Assembly: GCA_023424015.1 (NCBI GenBank)
Contig: JAFAEM010000022.1
Span: 62,001 to 126,000 of the forward strand
Origin: Bacteroidota bacterium
GTDB taxonomy: Bacteria; Bacteroidota; Bacteroidia; Chitinophagales; Chitinophagaceae
Length of the DNA stretch: 64,000 nt
Direction of reading: 5' to 3'
Both the position numbers and the translations under genes were made by a program. Shown piece by piece: positions 1 to 8,872 of the stretch. Positions within the stretch are counted from its first letter, which is position 1. Every line of letters begins with the position of its first letter. The notes below the pieces were generated by a model, which was not told where the DNA came from, made no database searches, and saw only the letters and a list, made by a program, of their open reading frames with translations.

Positions 1-1
1 A

Positions 2-676
2 GATGTGTACGCGTCGAATATCAGGATGAAAGATGGAAGCTATGAGTTTGATGTAACAGTCTCGGCAAGCATTACGGGTGGTGAGGAGAGGAAGATTGAA
101 AATGTGGTGTTGAATATGGGCGGAATGCATAATGTTGAGAATGTTGTGGCTGCGATAGCCGCCGCCAGTTTTTTGGGAATAGAAAGTGATAAGATAAGAT
201 ACGCTGTGGCTTCGTTTCGGGGTGTAAAGCGGAGGTTTGAGTATGTAATAAAAGCCAGGGAACTGGTATTTGTAGATGATTATGCGCATCACCCCGAGGA
301 ACTGCGAGCCCTGATCAACGGTGCCCGCACCTTATTTCAGCAGCGAAAGTGCACAGTGATATTTCAGCCACATCTCTATACAAGGACAAGAGATTTTGCT
401 GATGGGTTTGCGGAGGTTCTGGATATGGCTGATGAGGTGATCTTGTTGCCCATCTATCCCGCGAGGGAGTTGCCGATAGAAGGCGTGAGCAGCCAGATGA
501 TCATTGATAAAATGCAAAGAGTGAACAGGTCGGTTAAGACAAAGGACGAATTGATGAATTGGATAGGAGCCGAATATAAAGGAAATATAAATAAAGATTT
601 CGGCAACCTGCTGATCACGGCCGGCGCTGGGGATATCGATACGTTGGTGGAAAAGATCAGGAGCGAATTGAGTTAG
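2..676 (+). CDS. murC: UDP-N-acetylmuramate--L-alanine ligase, C-terminal part (cut by window start)
   Basis: This is the C-terminal half of MurC, the cytoplasmic ATP-dependent ligase that adds L-Ala to UDP-MurNAc in peptidoglycan precursor synthesis. The reading frame is open to the left edge, so the N-terminal substrate domain and the ATP-binding P-loop lie outside the window. Visible Mur-ligase landmarks are the NVENVVAAIAAA segment, GVKRRFEY, the DDYAHHPEEL block that opens the C-terminal domain, and FQPHLYTRTRDF. The C-terminus (LLITAGAGDID) is complete and the stop is at 674-676. ftsQ follows after 35 bases, then ftsA and ftsZ, the usual order at the end of a dcw cluster. The assignment is secure; only the 5' part is missing. 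Confidence 0.95.
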   Translation, partial: DVYASNIRMKDGSYEFDVTVSASITGGEERKIENVVLNMGGMHNVENVVAAIAAASFLGIESDKIRYAVASFRGVKRRFEYVIKARELVFVDDYAHHPEELRALINGARTLFQQRKCTVIFQPHLYTRTRDFADGFAEVLDMADEVILLPIYPARELPIEGVSSQMIIDKMQRVNRSVKTKDELMNWIGAEYKGNINKDFGNLLITAGAGDIDTLVEKIRSELS

Positions 677-711
677 TAAAAAAATAAAGAGCGAATAAAA
701 TAATTCGGATC

Positions 712-1515
712 GTGAATACAAGGAAGACCATACGAAAAGTTTTGTTTGTTGCCATGTGGATGGTGATCGGGGGCGGTATGCTCGTACTGTTGATCGCCGC
801 TATGGGAAAGCAAAAAAGCAATATCTGTAATGATGTAGTGATCACGATCAAAGGTGTAGCGGATGATAAGTGTTTCCTTAGCAAGTCTGATATTACCCAA
901 CTGCTGAGAACTGCAGTAAAAGGGAATATCAAAGGCCAGCCTAAATCGGATTTCAATCTCCTGGAAATGGAGGCATTGCTGGAACAAAATATATGGGTAA
1001 AAGATGCGCAATTATATTTTGACAGTAAGGATGTATTGCACGTGACAGTTTCGGAGAGAGAACCGGTGGCCCGGATTTTCACCAATAGGGGTAAGTCTTT
1101 TTATATCGATGATGAGGAGAAGGGTATACCGCTTTCTGAAAATCTAAGTACAAAAGTACCTGTGTTTACCGGGGTCCCCGATAAAGAGGACCGCAGAAAA
1201 AGGGATAGCCTGTTGTTGCGCGACATAAAGGAAACTGCAAAATTTATCAGTAACCATCCTTTCTGGCAGTCGCAGGTAGCGCAGGTGGACCTGGTACGTC
1301 CGCATTCTGAAGGCGACTATGAATTTGAAATGATACCTGTTGTCGGAAACCATGTGGTGAGACTGGGTAGCGGTGCTGACATCGACCGGAAGTTTAATCG
1401 CTTATTTGTTTTCTATAAGGAAATACTAAGCCGAACGGGTTTTGAAAAATACAAAACGATCGATGTCCGTTTTGCGGGACAGGTAATTGGGGCGAAAGAT
1501 GGTAAAACGAAATAG
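712..1515 (+). CDS. ftsQ: Cell division protein FtsQ
   Basis: This is a bitopic inner-membrane divisome protein that in other bacteria bridges early and late division proteins. The 267 residues start with a short basic tail (NTRKTIRK), one transmembrane helix at about residues 9-30, and then a periplasmic POTRA-like region (IKGVADDKCFLSKSDI, later WVKDAQLYFDSKDVLHVTV, then SEREPVARIF), followed by a beta domain ending in IDVRFAGQVIG. The start is GTG at 712. It is preferred because it keeps the basic residues before the membrane helix, and no ATG lies upstream in frame. Sequence conservation of FtsQ is low in this phylum, so the position between murC and ftsA is a large part of the evidence. 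Confidence 0.9.
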   Translation: MNTRKTIRKVLFVAMWMVIGGGMLVLLIAAMGKQKSNICNDVVITIKGVADDKCFLSKSDITQLLRTAVKGNIKGQPKSDFNLLEMEALLEQNIWVKDAQLYFDSKDVLHVTVSEREPVARIFTNRGKSFYIDDEEKGIPLSENLSTKVPVFTGVPDKEDRRKRDSLLLRDIKETAKFISNHPFWQSQVAQVDLVRPHSEGDYEFEMIPVVGNHVVRLGSGADIDRKFNRLFVFYKEILSRTGFEKYKTIDVRFAGQVIGAKDGKTK

Positions 1516-1592
1516 AGGGCCGGGAACCGAGGTTTTATGAAATGACCAGGAATTAAACGCTTTGGATAAAACAACAACTAAAAACAACTAAC

Positions 1593-2966
1593 ATGAATCA
1601 CGAACAACCCATTATTGTAGGTCTGGACATTGGGACAACCAAGATCGCAGTAATCGCCGGGCGGAAGAATGAGTTCGGTAAACTGGAAATACTTGGATTC
1701 GGTAAGTCGAATTCAAATGGTGTAAAGCACGGGCAGGTGCTGAATATCGATGAAACGATCAAGGCCATCAGAACCGCGCTTGACAATTGCTTTGCCTCCA
1801 ATCCTAACCTGGAAATTAATGATGTATATGTTGGCATCGCCGGTCACCATATTAAAAGCCTTCAAACCCGTGGCGATATTGTTCGCCAGGCAAATGATGA
1901 AGAGATCTCACAGCGCGAGATCGACCAGCTGATCAGCGATCAGTATAAAACCTATATCCCTGCCGGTGACCAGATCATCGATGTGATCCCGCAGGAGTTT
2001 ACAGTTGATAATTTTCAAAATATACCCAACCCCATAGGATATGGAGGGGTAAAAGTGGGTGCCAACTTTCATATCATCACAGGCGATAAAAATGCGATCC
2101 GGAATATCAATCGTAGTGTTGAAAAAGCAGGGCTCCGTACCAAGGACCTGGTTCTACAACCACTGGCATCCTCCTCAGCGGTCATGGGCCAGGAGGATCT
2201 GGAAGCCGGTGTAGCGATCGTTGATATCGGTGGAGGTACAACCGACCTGGCGGTTTTTTATGAAGGTATCCTGAAGCATACTGCCGTGATCCCTTTTGCC
2301 GGTGAAAATATTACCAATGATATTAAAACCGGGCTGGGTGTTTTAAAAACACAAGCGGAGCAAATGAAGGTTCAGTTTGGAAGCGCGCTGGCCAACGAAG
2401 CGAAGGGGAATGCCTTTATCACAATTCCCGGATTGCGGGGCATGCCTGCCAAAGAGATCAGTGTAAAAGGTCTCGCCAATATCATACAGGCCAGGATGAG
2501 TGAGATCATGGACTTCGTGACTTATCATTTAAAACAGGTGGGTCTCGACAATAAGGCGTTGAACGGTGGTGTAGTACTGACAGGTGGCGGATCACAACTG
2601 AAGCACCTGATCCAGCTTACAGAATATACGACCGGTTTGCCTGCCCGGATCGGTTTGCCAACCGAGCACCTGGCTGCTGGTCATATCGAGGAACTAGCTA
2701 AACCAACATATTCCACTTGTATCGGACTTATCCTGAAAGGATATGATGATTATGAACACAATCGCAAAAACTTTGAAAGAGAATTCAAAAAGGTGGACGT
2801 ACCTGAGGGCTTGAAGAAAGCTATTGCCAGGGAAGAAGCGGAGATTGAAGTGCCTGAAGTAAGCGCTGAAAAAGTAAAGCAACGCAAGGGTCTCAACAAT
2901 TTCTGGGGAAAATTCAAGGATGGTATCATCGATCTCTTCAAAGAAGAAGAGGATAAGCATTTATAA
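1593..2966 (+). CDS. ftsA: Cell division protein FtsA (actin-like FtsZ anchor)
   Basis: FtsA is an actin-fold ATPase that tethers FtsZ filaments to the membrane and recruits late division proteins. The 457 residues show the phosphate-1 motif GLDIGTTKIAVIAG near residues 10-23, the 1C subdomain typical of FtsA, the phosphate-2 motif VDIGGGTTDLAVF near residue 210, and an adenosine motif (GGVVLTGGGSQL). The C-terminus, after a charged linker, ends in the amphipathic stretch GLNNFWGKFKDGIIDLFKEE, which fits the membrane-targeting helix. The ATG is preceded by an A-rich stretch without a Shine-Dalgarno sequence, as usual in this phylum. It lies 77 bases after ftsQ and 163 bases before ftsZ. Confidence 0.97.
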   Translation: MNHEQPIIVGLDIGTTKIAVIAGRKNEFGKLEILGFGKSNSNGVKHGQVLNIDETIKAIRTALDNCFASNPNLEINDVYVGIAGHHIKSLQTRGDIVRQANDEEISQREIDQLISDQYKTYIPAGDQIIDVIPQEFTVDNFQNIPNPIGYGGVKVGANFHIITGDKNAIRNINRSVEKAGLRTKDLVLQPLASSSAVMGQEDLEAGVAIVDIGGGTTDLAVFYEGILKHTAVIPFAGENITNDIKTGLGVLKTQAEQMKVQFGSALANEAKGNAFITIPGLRGMPAKEISVKGLANIIQARMSEIMDFVTYHLKQVGLDNKALNGGVVLTGGGSQLKHLIQLTEYTTGLPARIGLPTEHLAAGHIEELAKPTYSTCIGLILKGYDDYEHNRKNFEREFKKVDVPEGLKKAIAREEAEIEVPEVSAEKVKQRKGLNNFWGKFKDGIIDLFKEEEDKHL

Positions 2967-3129
2967 ATATTATACCGGAACTACCGGATCCAAATAAGCT
3001 CTTTTACAACTAAACTAAAAACTCAACGGGACAGAAATGGAACGTTGAAAAAAACAACTAACCCCATTTTAAACAGCCCTAACCCCATTTCCTATGATTA
3101 AAGTGAGTGTGGGCTAAAACCAGACAATT

Positions 3130-5049
3130 ATGATACATTTTGATTTGCCTAAAGAAAAATCATCCATCATCAAAGTGATTGGTGTTGGCGGCGGCGGTGG
3201 CAATGCAGTGAACCACATGTTTAGCCAGGATATTGAAGGTGTCAATTTTATTATTTGCAATACCGATGCACAGGCCCTGGCCAACAGTGGTATACCCAAC
3301 CGCGTGCAACTTGGTCCCCATCTCACACAAGGTCTGGGCGCCGGTGCCAACCCGGAAATTGGACGGCAGGCAACTGAAGAATCTCTTGAAGAGATAAAGC
3401 GTATCCTTGAAGTAAATACAAAGATGGCTTTTATCACTGCCGGTATGGGGGGTGGTACAGGTACAGGTGGCGCGCCAATCATTGCAAAAATTTGTAAGGA
3501 CCTCGGCATACTCACCGTCGGTATCGTTACGACACCTTTTGCTTATGAAGGTAAGAAAAGACAATTGCAGGCTGAAGAAGGTATCAAAACTTTGAAAGGA
3601 TATGTTGATACCCTTCTTGTGATCAGCAACGATAAATTGCGTCACCAGTTTGGTAACCTCAAAATGAGAGACGCGTTTGCTAAGGCAGACAATGTACTGG
3701 CAACAGCTGCAAAATGTATCACTGATGTAATTAACAGTACTGGCCAGATCAATGTCGACTTTGCCGATGTATGCACTGTGATGCGTAATGGTGGTGTGGC
3801 TATCCTGGGTAGCTCTGCTGTTTCAGGTGAAGGCCGTGCATACAAAGCGATCGAAGAAGCACTGAACTCACCATTACTGAACGACAACGAGATCAGCGGT
3901 GCTAAATGGATTCTCATCAATATCAACTCGGCGGAAGGTGAAAACGAGTTTACCATGGACGAAGTGGAGATCATTCAAAACCACCTCGTATCACAGGCAG
4001 GTGAAGGTACCGATGTGATCATGGGTCTTGGTTATGATAATTCTCTCGGTGATAAACTTGGAATCACTCTTATCGCTACCGGTTTCCAGCACAAGGATCC
4101 ATTCACCAGGCAGGAGACAAAGCAGGAAGCGAAGAAAGAGGAAAAAATAGTTATGGTCCTGGGCCAAAACAATGATACTGAAGCTAAGGCTGAAGAGAAG
4201 GTGATGGTGGAAGTAAAAGAAGACCTGCTTGCACCAAAGCTGGTAGACGAACCTGTTCCTGATGTACCCATGCCGGGTATTCTGGATATGGTAGAAACAG
4301 AATATATAAAGGAAGAAGAGCCGCTTGTACTGCTACATTTACAAACTGACGAAAAATTACCAAGTAAGAATACGGTGAATTTTGGTAAAAATACTGTTGG
4401 AAAAATGTTAACGCCGGAGATCAAAGAAGGCATATATTCGAGTTCCGAATCAACTCCTATATCCCTCAGCGAACCGCGCACCTTATCCACCGATTCAACA
4501 TCACAAGTAAGTAAAGATAGTACTAGTACCAGCAGCCCGATGCCTGCAGCTCCGGGAGGCTATCAACTGGCCAGGCCATCCAATATCTACGCAGAGCCGG
4601 GTACAGAGGCCGATGCCTCAATGCCTTCTGCTGAGAAGCCGGTCTCCACTCCTGTTGCCGCAGACCCAATGGACGAACCCATCGATATGCAAATGCAACT
4701 AGTGGAAAAAGACATTCCAGCGGCGGATATGCCGTTAGCCCACCATGCTCAGGCACCTTTGTATCCCGAACTTGAGGATTCTGCTCTGCAGGACGAAAGC
4801 TCGGAGCAAAAACGTAGGGCAGCCGAACGACTGCACAAGTTGCGCAACTTGTCGTTCAACGTCAATTCGGCGGACCCGAATAATGAGTTTGAAACCGTGC
4901 CGGCTTATATCCGCCGCAATATGGAACTGTATAACAGCAATTCGCATATTGAAAGCTTCTATAGTAATTACGAGGTCAAGTCTGACCAAAATAACCAGGC
5001 ACAAATCAGTACGATCAATACATTTTTAGACGGGAAAAAACCCGACTGA
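3130..5049 (+). CDS. ftsZ: Cell division protein FtsZ (tubulin-like GTPase)
   Basis: FtsZ is the GTP-dependent polymerising protein of the Z ring. The N-terminal ~320 residues carry the GTPase core: IKVIGVGGGGGNAVNHM near residue 15, NTDAQAL, the tubulin signature GMGGGTGTGGAPI near residue 105, and the T7-loop region with NVDFADV. The core is followed by a long variable linker (about residues 330-585) rich in Glu, Pro and Ser. A conserved-looking tail VPAYIRRNMEL is the probable FtsA-binding peptide, then about 40 more residues. At 639 residues it is much longer than the ~385 of E. coli; long linkers are known in Bacteroidota. The 163 bases upstream show no clear TAnnTTTG box. A strong terminator follows at 5136. 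Confidence 0.98.
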   Translation: MIHFDLPKEKSSIIKVIGVGGGGGNAVNHMFSQDIEGVNFIICNTDAQALANSGIPNRVQLGPHLTQGLGAGANPEIGRQATEESLEEIKRILEVNTKMAFITAGMGGGTGTGGAPIIAKICKDLGILTVGIVTTPFAYEGKKRQLQAEEGIKTLKGYVDTLLVISNDKLRHQFGNLKMRDAFAKADNVLATAAKCITDVINSTGQINVDFADVCTVMRNGGVAILGSSAVSGEGRAYKAIEEALNSPLLNDNEISGAKWILININSAEGENEFTMDEVEIIQNHLVSQAGEGTDVIMGLGYDNSLGDKLGITLIATGFQHKDPFTRQETKQEAKKEEKIVMVLGQNNDTEAKAEEKVMVEVKEDLLAPKLVDEPVPDVPMPGILDMVETEYIKEEEPLVLLHLQTDEKLPSKNTVNFGKNTVGKMLTPEIKEGIYSSSESTPISLSEPRTLSTDSTSQVSKDSTSTSSPMPAAPGGYQLARPSNIYAEPGTEADASMPSAEKPVSTPVAADPMDEPIDMQMQLVEKDIPAADMPLAHHAQAPLYPELEDSALQDESSEQKRRAAERLHKLRNLSFNVNSADPNNEFETVPAYIRRNMELYNSNSHIESFYSNYEVKSDQNNQAQISTINTFLDGKKPD

Positions 5050-5135
5050 TATCTTTCGGCACAATACCCTATTGGAAGCTGAGTCGAAGGACGCTCCCAT
5101 TCGCCATGACAAAAATGGCCGAGTTTTTAGTTGTT

Positions 5136-5166
5136 CCCCGGTGTTTTTTTGCACCGGGGTTTTTTA
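5136..5166 (+). terminator. Rho-independent terminator after ftsZ
   Basis: A perfect 8-bp stem (CCCCGGTG 5136-5143, CACCGGGG 5152-5159) has an 8-nt T-rich loop and is followed by a T run (5160-5166). It lies 87 bases after the ftsZ stop and would end the division cluster transcript. No matching A tract lies on the other side, so it should act mainly on the plus strand. Confidence 0.9.
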
Positions 5167-5179
5167 TTACAAGAAGTTA

Positions 5180-6685
5180 TCAATGAGTGGTCATCTGTTT
5201 TTCCGCTTCTTTACCATATCGTATCACGATGTCAGGAATCATTTTGATATCTTCCATAGATGTCCGGAAATTAACGATACAGCTGCGCAGAAGATATTTT
5301 CCTTCCAGCAAGGTATTACTGACGAACAACTCGCCGCCACGCTGGAGCAGGTTGAGTAAATTTGTATTTAATTGATTCAGGTATTCCTCTTTTTGTGATT
5401 CATCTCCAGGTATTCCATCAGGAACATATCGAAACGTGGTTATGCTAAGATCACCAGGAAACGTTTGCAGGTTTTTATGTTTGTGTAGTTCCTGGTAGAG
5501 TTGTTGTGAAAGGGATATGTCTTCACGTATCATACTTCTAATTCCATTGGTACCTGCCTGCTGCATGACCATCCACACTTTCAGTGCCCGAAAACCTCTT
5601 GAGTTCTGCGGCCCCCATTCATAAAAGTTGACCGGTGTTTCATCGCCAACTTTATCGAACTGGTAATAGGTCGGATGAAATGAAAACGCATCCGCAAGTA
5701 AGTTGGGATCACGAACCAGCAAACAGCCTGCTTCGAGAGGACAATAAAGCCATTTATGCGGGTCGATGGCGATGGAATCCGCATGTTCCAGTCCCGAAAA
5801 TTTTTCTTTTAACTCAGGCAACGATGCTGCCAGCCCTCCGTAAGCGCCATCAATATGGAACCATACTTTATGTTTTTGGCAAACCTGCGCTAATTCCGCC
5901 AGCGGATCAACCGTGCCAAAGCCCACACTACCTGCAGTACCCACAACAGCCAGGGGGATCATTCCATTTGATTTGTCCAATGCCAGTTGTTTGTCGAGTG
6001 CTGTGGCATCTATCCTTAAATCCTGGTCAACAGGGATCCATCGTATAGCCTGCAAACCCAAACCGAGCAGGTCCGCGGTTTTTTGTAACCAGGTATGCAC
6101 CTGTGAGGTGGCATATAATGTAAATTTCAAACCCTGCTCACCCAGGCCTTTATCACGAATATCCCAATTTGCCATATTCTTTCGTGCCGCCCAGAGCCCG
6201 GCGATATTTGCCATATTGCCACCGCTCACTAAAATACCACCGGCATTTTTGCGATAACCGATCAGCCCGGATAACCAGCGGATACACTGCAATTCAATTT
6301 CGGTGGCTACCGGTGAAAGTATAAATGCGCCGCAGTTGGGATTAGTAAGCGAAGCAATAAAATCGGCCATTGCACCCAGGGGCGCGGGTGATGAAGTGAT
6401 ATATCCCATGAAACGGGGATGACCATTGAACAATGAATTTTCTGTTAACAGCGAAATCGTTTGCTGCACAAGCCTGGCTGGATCGACACCGTTTTCCGGC
6501 AGTTGATTCTCGGCACCGATCATTTTTCTGACGGATGATGGTGTGACGCCCTTTGTTACTTTACCTGCGGGTAAATTTTCAATAAAGTCGGCGAGTTCGT
6601 CGATCATCGCGTGACCCACGCGACGAAATGCTTCAGCAGGCATATCCACGATCGCCTGCCGGTTTACAGTAGGAAAGGTTTGCAT
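5180..6685 (-). CDS. PLP-dependent group II decarboxylase (aromatic-L-amino-acid decarboxylase-like)
   Basis: This is a fold-type I PLP enzyme of the group II decarboxylase family (PF00282: aromatic-amino-acid, histidine and glutamate decarboxylases). Seen in the sequence are FRRVGHAMIDELADF at the N-terminus, FMGYITSSPAPLGAMADF, GILVSGGNMANIAGLWAAR, the cofactor block WFHIDGAYGG, and the Schiff-base lysine (about K311) in DPHKWLYCPLEAG. The length of 501 residues is typical. The frame is open 22 codons further upstream, but the ATG at 6685 (MQTFPTVNRQ) gives the usual family N-terminus. The amine product cannot be told from sequence; tryptophan, tyrosine, DOPA or another amino acid is possible. 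It stands alone, convergent with ftsZ, with a GH43 gene 81 bases upstream on the same strand. Confidence 0.88.
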   Translation of the reverse strand: MQTFPTVNRQAIVDMPAEAFRRVGHAMIDELADFIENLPAGKVTKGVTPSSVRKMIGAENQLPENGVDPARLVQQTISLLTENSLFNGHPRFMGYITSSPAPLGAMADFIASLTNPNCGAFILSPVATEIELQCIRWLSGLIGYRKNAGGILVSGGNMANIAGLWAARKNMANWDIRDKGLGEQGLKFTLYATSQVHTWLQKTADLLGLGLQAIRWIPVDQDLRIDATALDKQLALDKSNGMIPLAVVGTAGSVGFGTVDPLAELAQVCQKHKVWFHIDGAYGGLAASLPELKEKFSGLEHADSIAIDPHKWLYCPLEAGCLLVRDPNLLADAFSFHPTYYQFDKVGDETPVNFYEWGPQNSRGFRALKVWMVMQQAGTNGIRSMIREDISLSQQLYQELHKHKNLQTFPGDLSITTFRYVPDGIPGDESQKEEYLNQLNTNLLNLLQRGGELFVSNTLLEGKYLLRSCIVNFRTSMEDIKMIPDIVIRYGKEAEKQMTTH

Positions 6686-6766
6686 AAATAAAAAATTGGG
6701 GCAATAAGATACGAAAACATGAGTGGCTTCGGCCAAAAAAATAACCGGCAATGTTTTATACAGTCG

Positions 6767-7756
6767 CTACTCGATCAACCGTTTTTCAACTCCCTCATTG
6801 GTGATGACTACCGGTTTGATAAAGCCTTTTTCATCAAAATACATCCTGTCGATGCAGGTTACTCGTGAGTTGCCATCAGTTTCGGTGAGTGGGCGACGGT
6901 GATAGACGATATACCATTCATCTTTTCCGGGGACCTGGATCACGGAATGATGACCGGCACCGGTAGCAATGTTGGGATCCTGCTTTAATATTTTATCTAC
7001 CCGCTCAAAAGGTCCAAATGGCGAATCTGCAATCGCATAGGCAACGCTATAGTTGGGACCGGTCCAGCCGCCTTCCGACCACATGAAGTAATATTTTCCA
7101 TTGCGTATAAACATAAACGGACCTTCAACATAACCTTCCGGCGTGATCTCCTTGAAAATTTTACCATCCTTAAATGGTTCAAAGCCGGTAAAATCAGGAT
7201 TAAGTTTGGCAATATTGCAATGGCGCCATCCGCCATAGATCAGGTAATGCTGACCATCACTGTCCCTGAATGCAAACTGATCGATCGGCTGAGCACCATT
7301 GTGAAACTTGTCGATCAGGGGTTTGCCTAAATGATCTTTAAACGGACCCGCAGGATTATCAGCAACAGCCACACCGATACCGCCATATTCATTGTCGCTT
7401 TGTATATCGTTGGCACCAAAAAAAAGGAAATATTTTCCCTGGTTTTTTATTATCGAAGGCGCCCACATCGCACGCCTTGCCCATTTGATAGAAGATGTGT
7501 CGAGTATCCTGGGATGTTTTGTCCAATTCACCAGGTCTGTAGATGAGAATGCGTCCATGAAAACCTGCTTGTCATAGGGAGCTGAGTAGGTAGGATAAAT
7601 CCAATATTTCTTATCAAAGATGATACCTTCGGGATCGGCATACCAGCCTTGAAAAACAGGGTTGCCCGATTTTTGTATGGACTTCGTGTTGGAAGGCTGT
7701 CCGCTTACCAATAAACCTTTGATTAAAAGAAAGCCAAACAGAAGGGTATATCTCAT
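6767..7756 (-). CDS. Secreted glycoside hydrolase family 43 protein
   Basis: This is a five-bladed beta-propeller glycosidase of the GH43 type, usually acting on arabinan, xylan or related plant or exopolysaccharide side chains. It has an N-terminal signal peptide (YTLLFGFLLIKGLLVSGQ). The expected catalytic residues are present: the general base Asp in GWYADPEGI (about D41), the pKa-modulating Asp in a later blade, and the general acid Glu in YVEGPFMF (about E211). MWAPSIIKNQGKYFLFF and GKYYFMWSEGGW are typical blade motifs. At 329 residues it is a single-domain enzyme without a carbohydrate-binding module or a T9SS sorting domain, so it is probably periplasmic or surface released. No SusC/SusD pair is nearby, so it is not part of a visible polysaccharide utilisation locus. 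Confidence 0.88.
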   Translation of the reverse strand: MRYTLLFGFLLIKGLLVSGQPSNTKSIQKSGNPVFQGWYADPEGIIFDKKYWIYPTYSAPYDKQVFMDAFSSTDLVNWTKHPRILDTSSIKWARRAMWAPSIIKNQGKYFLFFGANDIQSDNEYGGIGVAVADNPAGPFKDHLGKPLIDKFHNGAQPIDQFAFRDSDGQHYLIYGGWRHCNIAKLNPDFTGFEPFKDGKIFKEITPEGYVEGPFMFIRNGKYYFMWSEGGWTGPNYSVAYAIADSPFGPFERVDKILKQDPNIATGAGHHSVIQVPGKDEWYIVYHRRPLTETDGNSRVTCIDRMYFDEKGFIKPVVITNEGVEKRLIE

Positions 7757-7820
7757 CGCTTTTTATGTCGAATTTACGACATGGATTGGAAGATAATTTC
7801 GCTGAACAAATATTAATGAT

Positions 7821-8750
7821 ATGGCAACAGTATTGATTACAGGTGGCACAGGTTTGATAGGCCGGGCAATTACTAAAGCTTTACTGGAAAAAAACTATAA
7901 GGTTATCATTCTTTCACGTGGTAAAACAATATCCCCGGATATGAAAGCCCAGGGCAATATTGATTTTGCCAACTGGGATATTGAAGGTGGAACTATCGAT
8001 ACCGAAGCTATTTCAAAGACAGATTACATCATTCACCTCGCGGGTGCAGGCGTCGCGGATAAACGATGGACAGAGAAAAGAAAGGCTGAGATCCGTGATA
8101 GCCGCGTAAAATCTGGTGAACTGCTGGTCAAAGTATTGCAACAAACTCAGCATAAAGTCAAAGCCATAGTAAGCGCTTCCGCGATCGGCTGGTATGGTCC
8201 TGATCCCCAGATCCCGAACCCAAGGCCATTTCGTGAAGATGATCCAGCTGATGTGGGATTTTTGGGTCGCACCTGCCTGGCATGGGAGAAAAGTCTGGAC
8301 CCGGTTGAAGAAATGGGAATTCGGTTGGTGAGACTGCGCACCGGCATTGTATTAAGCCATGATGGCGGTGCTTTAAGAGAATTTGAAAAATCCCTGCGTT
8401 TTGGTGTGGCTGCCATACTTGGGTCGGGCCGTCAGCGCATCAGCTGGATTCATTTCGATGATCTTGTACGGCTGTATACCATGGCTATAGAAAATAATGA
8501 GATGCGTGGTACCTACAATGCTGTTGCACCAGCGCCGGTTTCGAACCGGGAGTTCATGCTTCATCTCGCCCGTATCCGAAAAGGAAGCTTCTTCATACCT
8601 GTATATGTTCCCAGTTTTTTATTGAAGATCATACTTGGCGAAATGAGTATTGAAGTTTTAAAAAGCGCGACTGTCAGCAGCGATAAAATACACTACAGCG
8701 GTTTCACATTCTTATACCCCTCGCTTGAAGCAGCCTTGAGAAATATTTAA
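7821..8750 (+). CDS. TIGR01777-family SDR epimerase-like protein (YfcH/SulA-like)
   Basis: This is an atypical short-chain dehydrogenase/epimerase of the TIGR01777 family, often labelled epimerase or misleadingly cell division inhibitor SulA. It has a Rossmann dinucleotide motif at the N-terminus (ITGGTGLIGRAITKALL), DYIIHLAGAGVADKRW, an SASAIGWYG active-site-like segment, VRLRTGIVLSHDGGAL, QRISWIHFDDLV, and the DUF1731 C-terminal domain (residues about 250-309: PVYVPSFLLKIILGEM). The length of 309 residues is normal. The substrate is unknown for the family. The ATG at 7821 begins the Rossmann strand directly. It is divergent from the GH43 gene across 64 bases and ends at a strong hairpin. 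Confidence 0.88.
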   Translation: MATVLITGGTGLIGRAITKALLEKNYKVIILSRGKTISPDMKAQGNIDFANWDIEGGTIDTEAISKTDYIIHLAGAGVADKRWTEKRKAEIRDSRVKSGELLVKVLQQTQHKVKAIVSASAIGWYGPDPQIPNPRPFREDDPADVGFLGRTCLAWEKSLDPVEEMGIRLVRLRTGIVLSHDGGALREFEKSLRFGVAAILGSGRQRISWIHFDDLVRLYTMAIENNEMRGTYNAVAPAPVSNREFMLHLARIRKGSFFIPVYVPSFLLKIILGEMSIEVLKSATVSSDKIHYSGFTFLYPSLEAALRNI

Positions 8751-8753
8751 CGC

Positions 8754-8784
8754 AACGAACCAGGTTTTGAACCTGGTTCGTTTG
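8754..8784 (+). terminator. Hairpin terminator after the TIGR01777 gene
   Basis: A perfect 13-bp inverted repeat (AACGAACCAGGTT 8754-8766, AACCTGGTTCGTT 8770-8782) has a 3-nt loop and begins 3 bases after the stop codon. The T tract is short, so termination is likely but less certain than for the ftsZ hairpin. The convergent M16 gene ends ~90 bases away, so it may serve both strands. Confidence 0.7.
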
Positions 8785-8872
8785 AATAAACAGAATATTG
8801 TAGTGAACTTATTCATATTAGATATCCATCCCCCAAATCCCTTCATTCCAAACTACCAATTCCCCACACAAA

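Noticed and set aside
3130..5049. FtsZ unusually long, possible fusion
   Set aside because: The extra length is a disordered linker followed by the expected conserved tail; long linkers are normal in this phylum.
5072..5359. Plus-strand open frame after ftsZ
   Set aside because: It runs through the ftsZ terminator and into the 3' end of the well-supported decarboxylase gene on the other strand.
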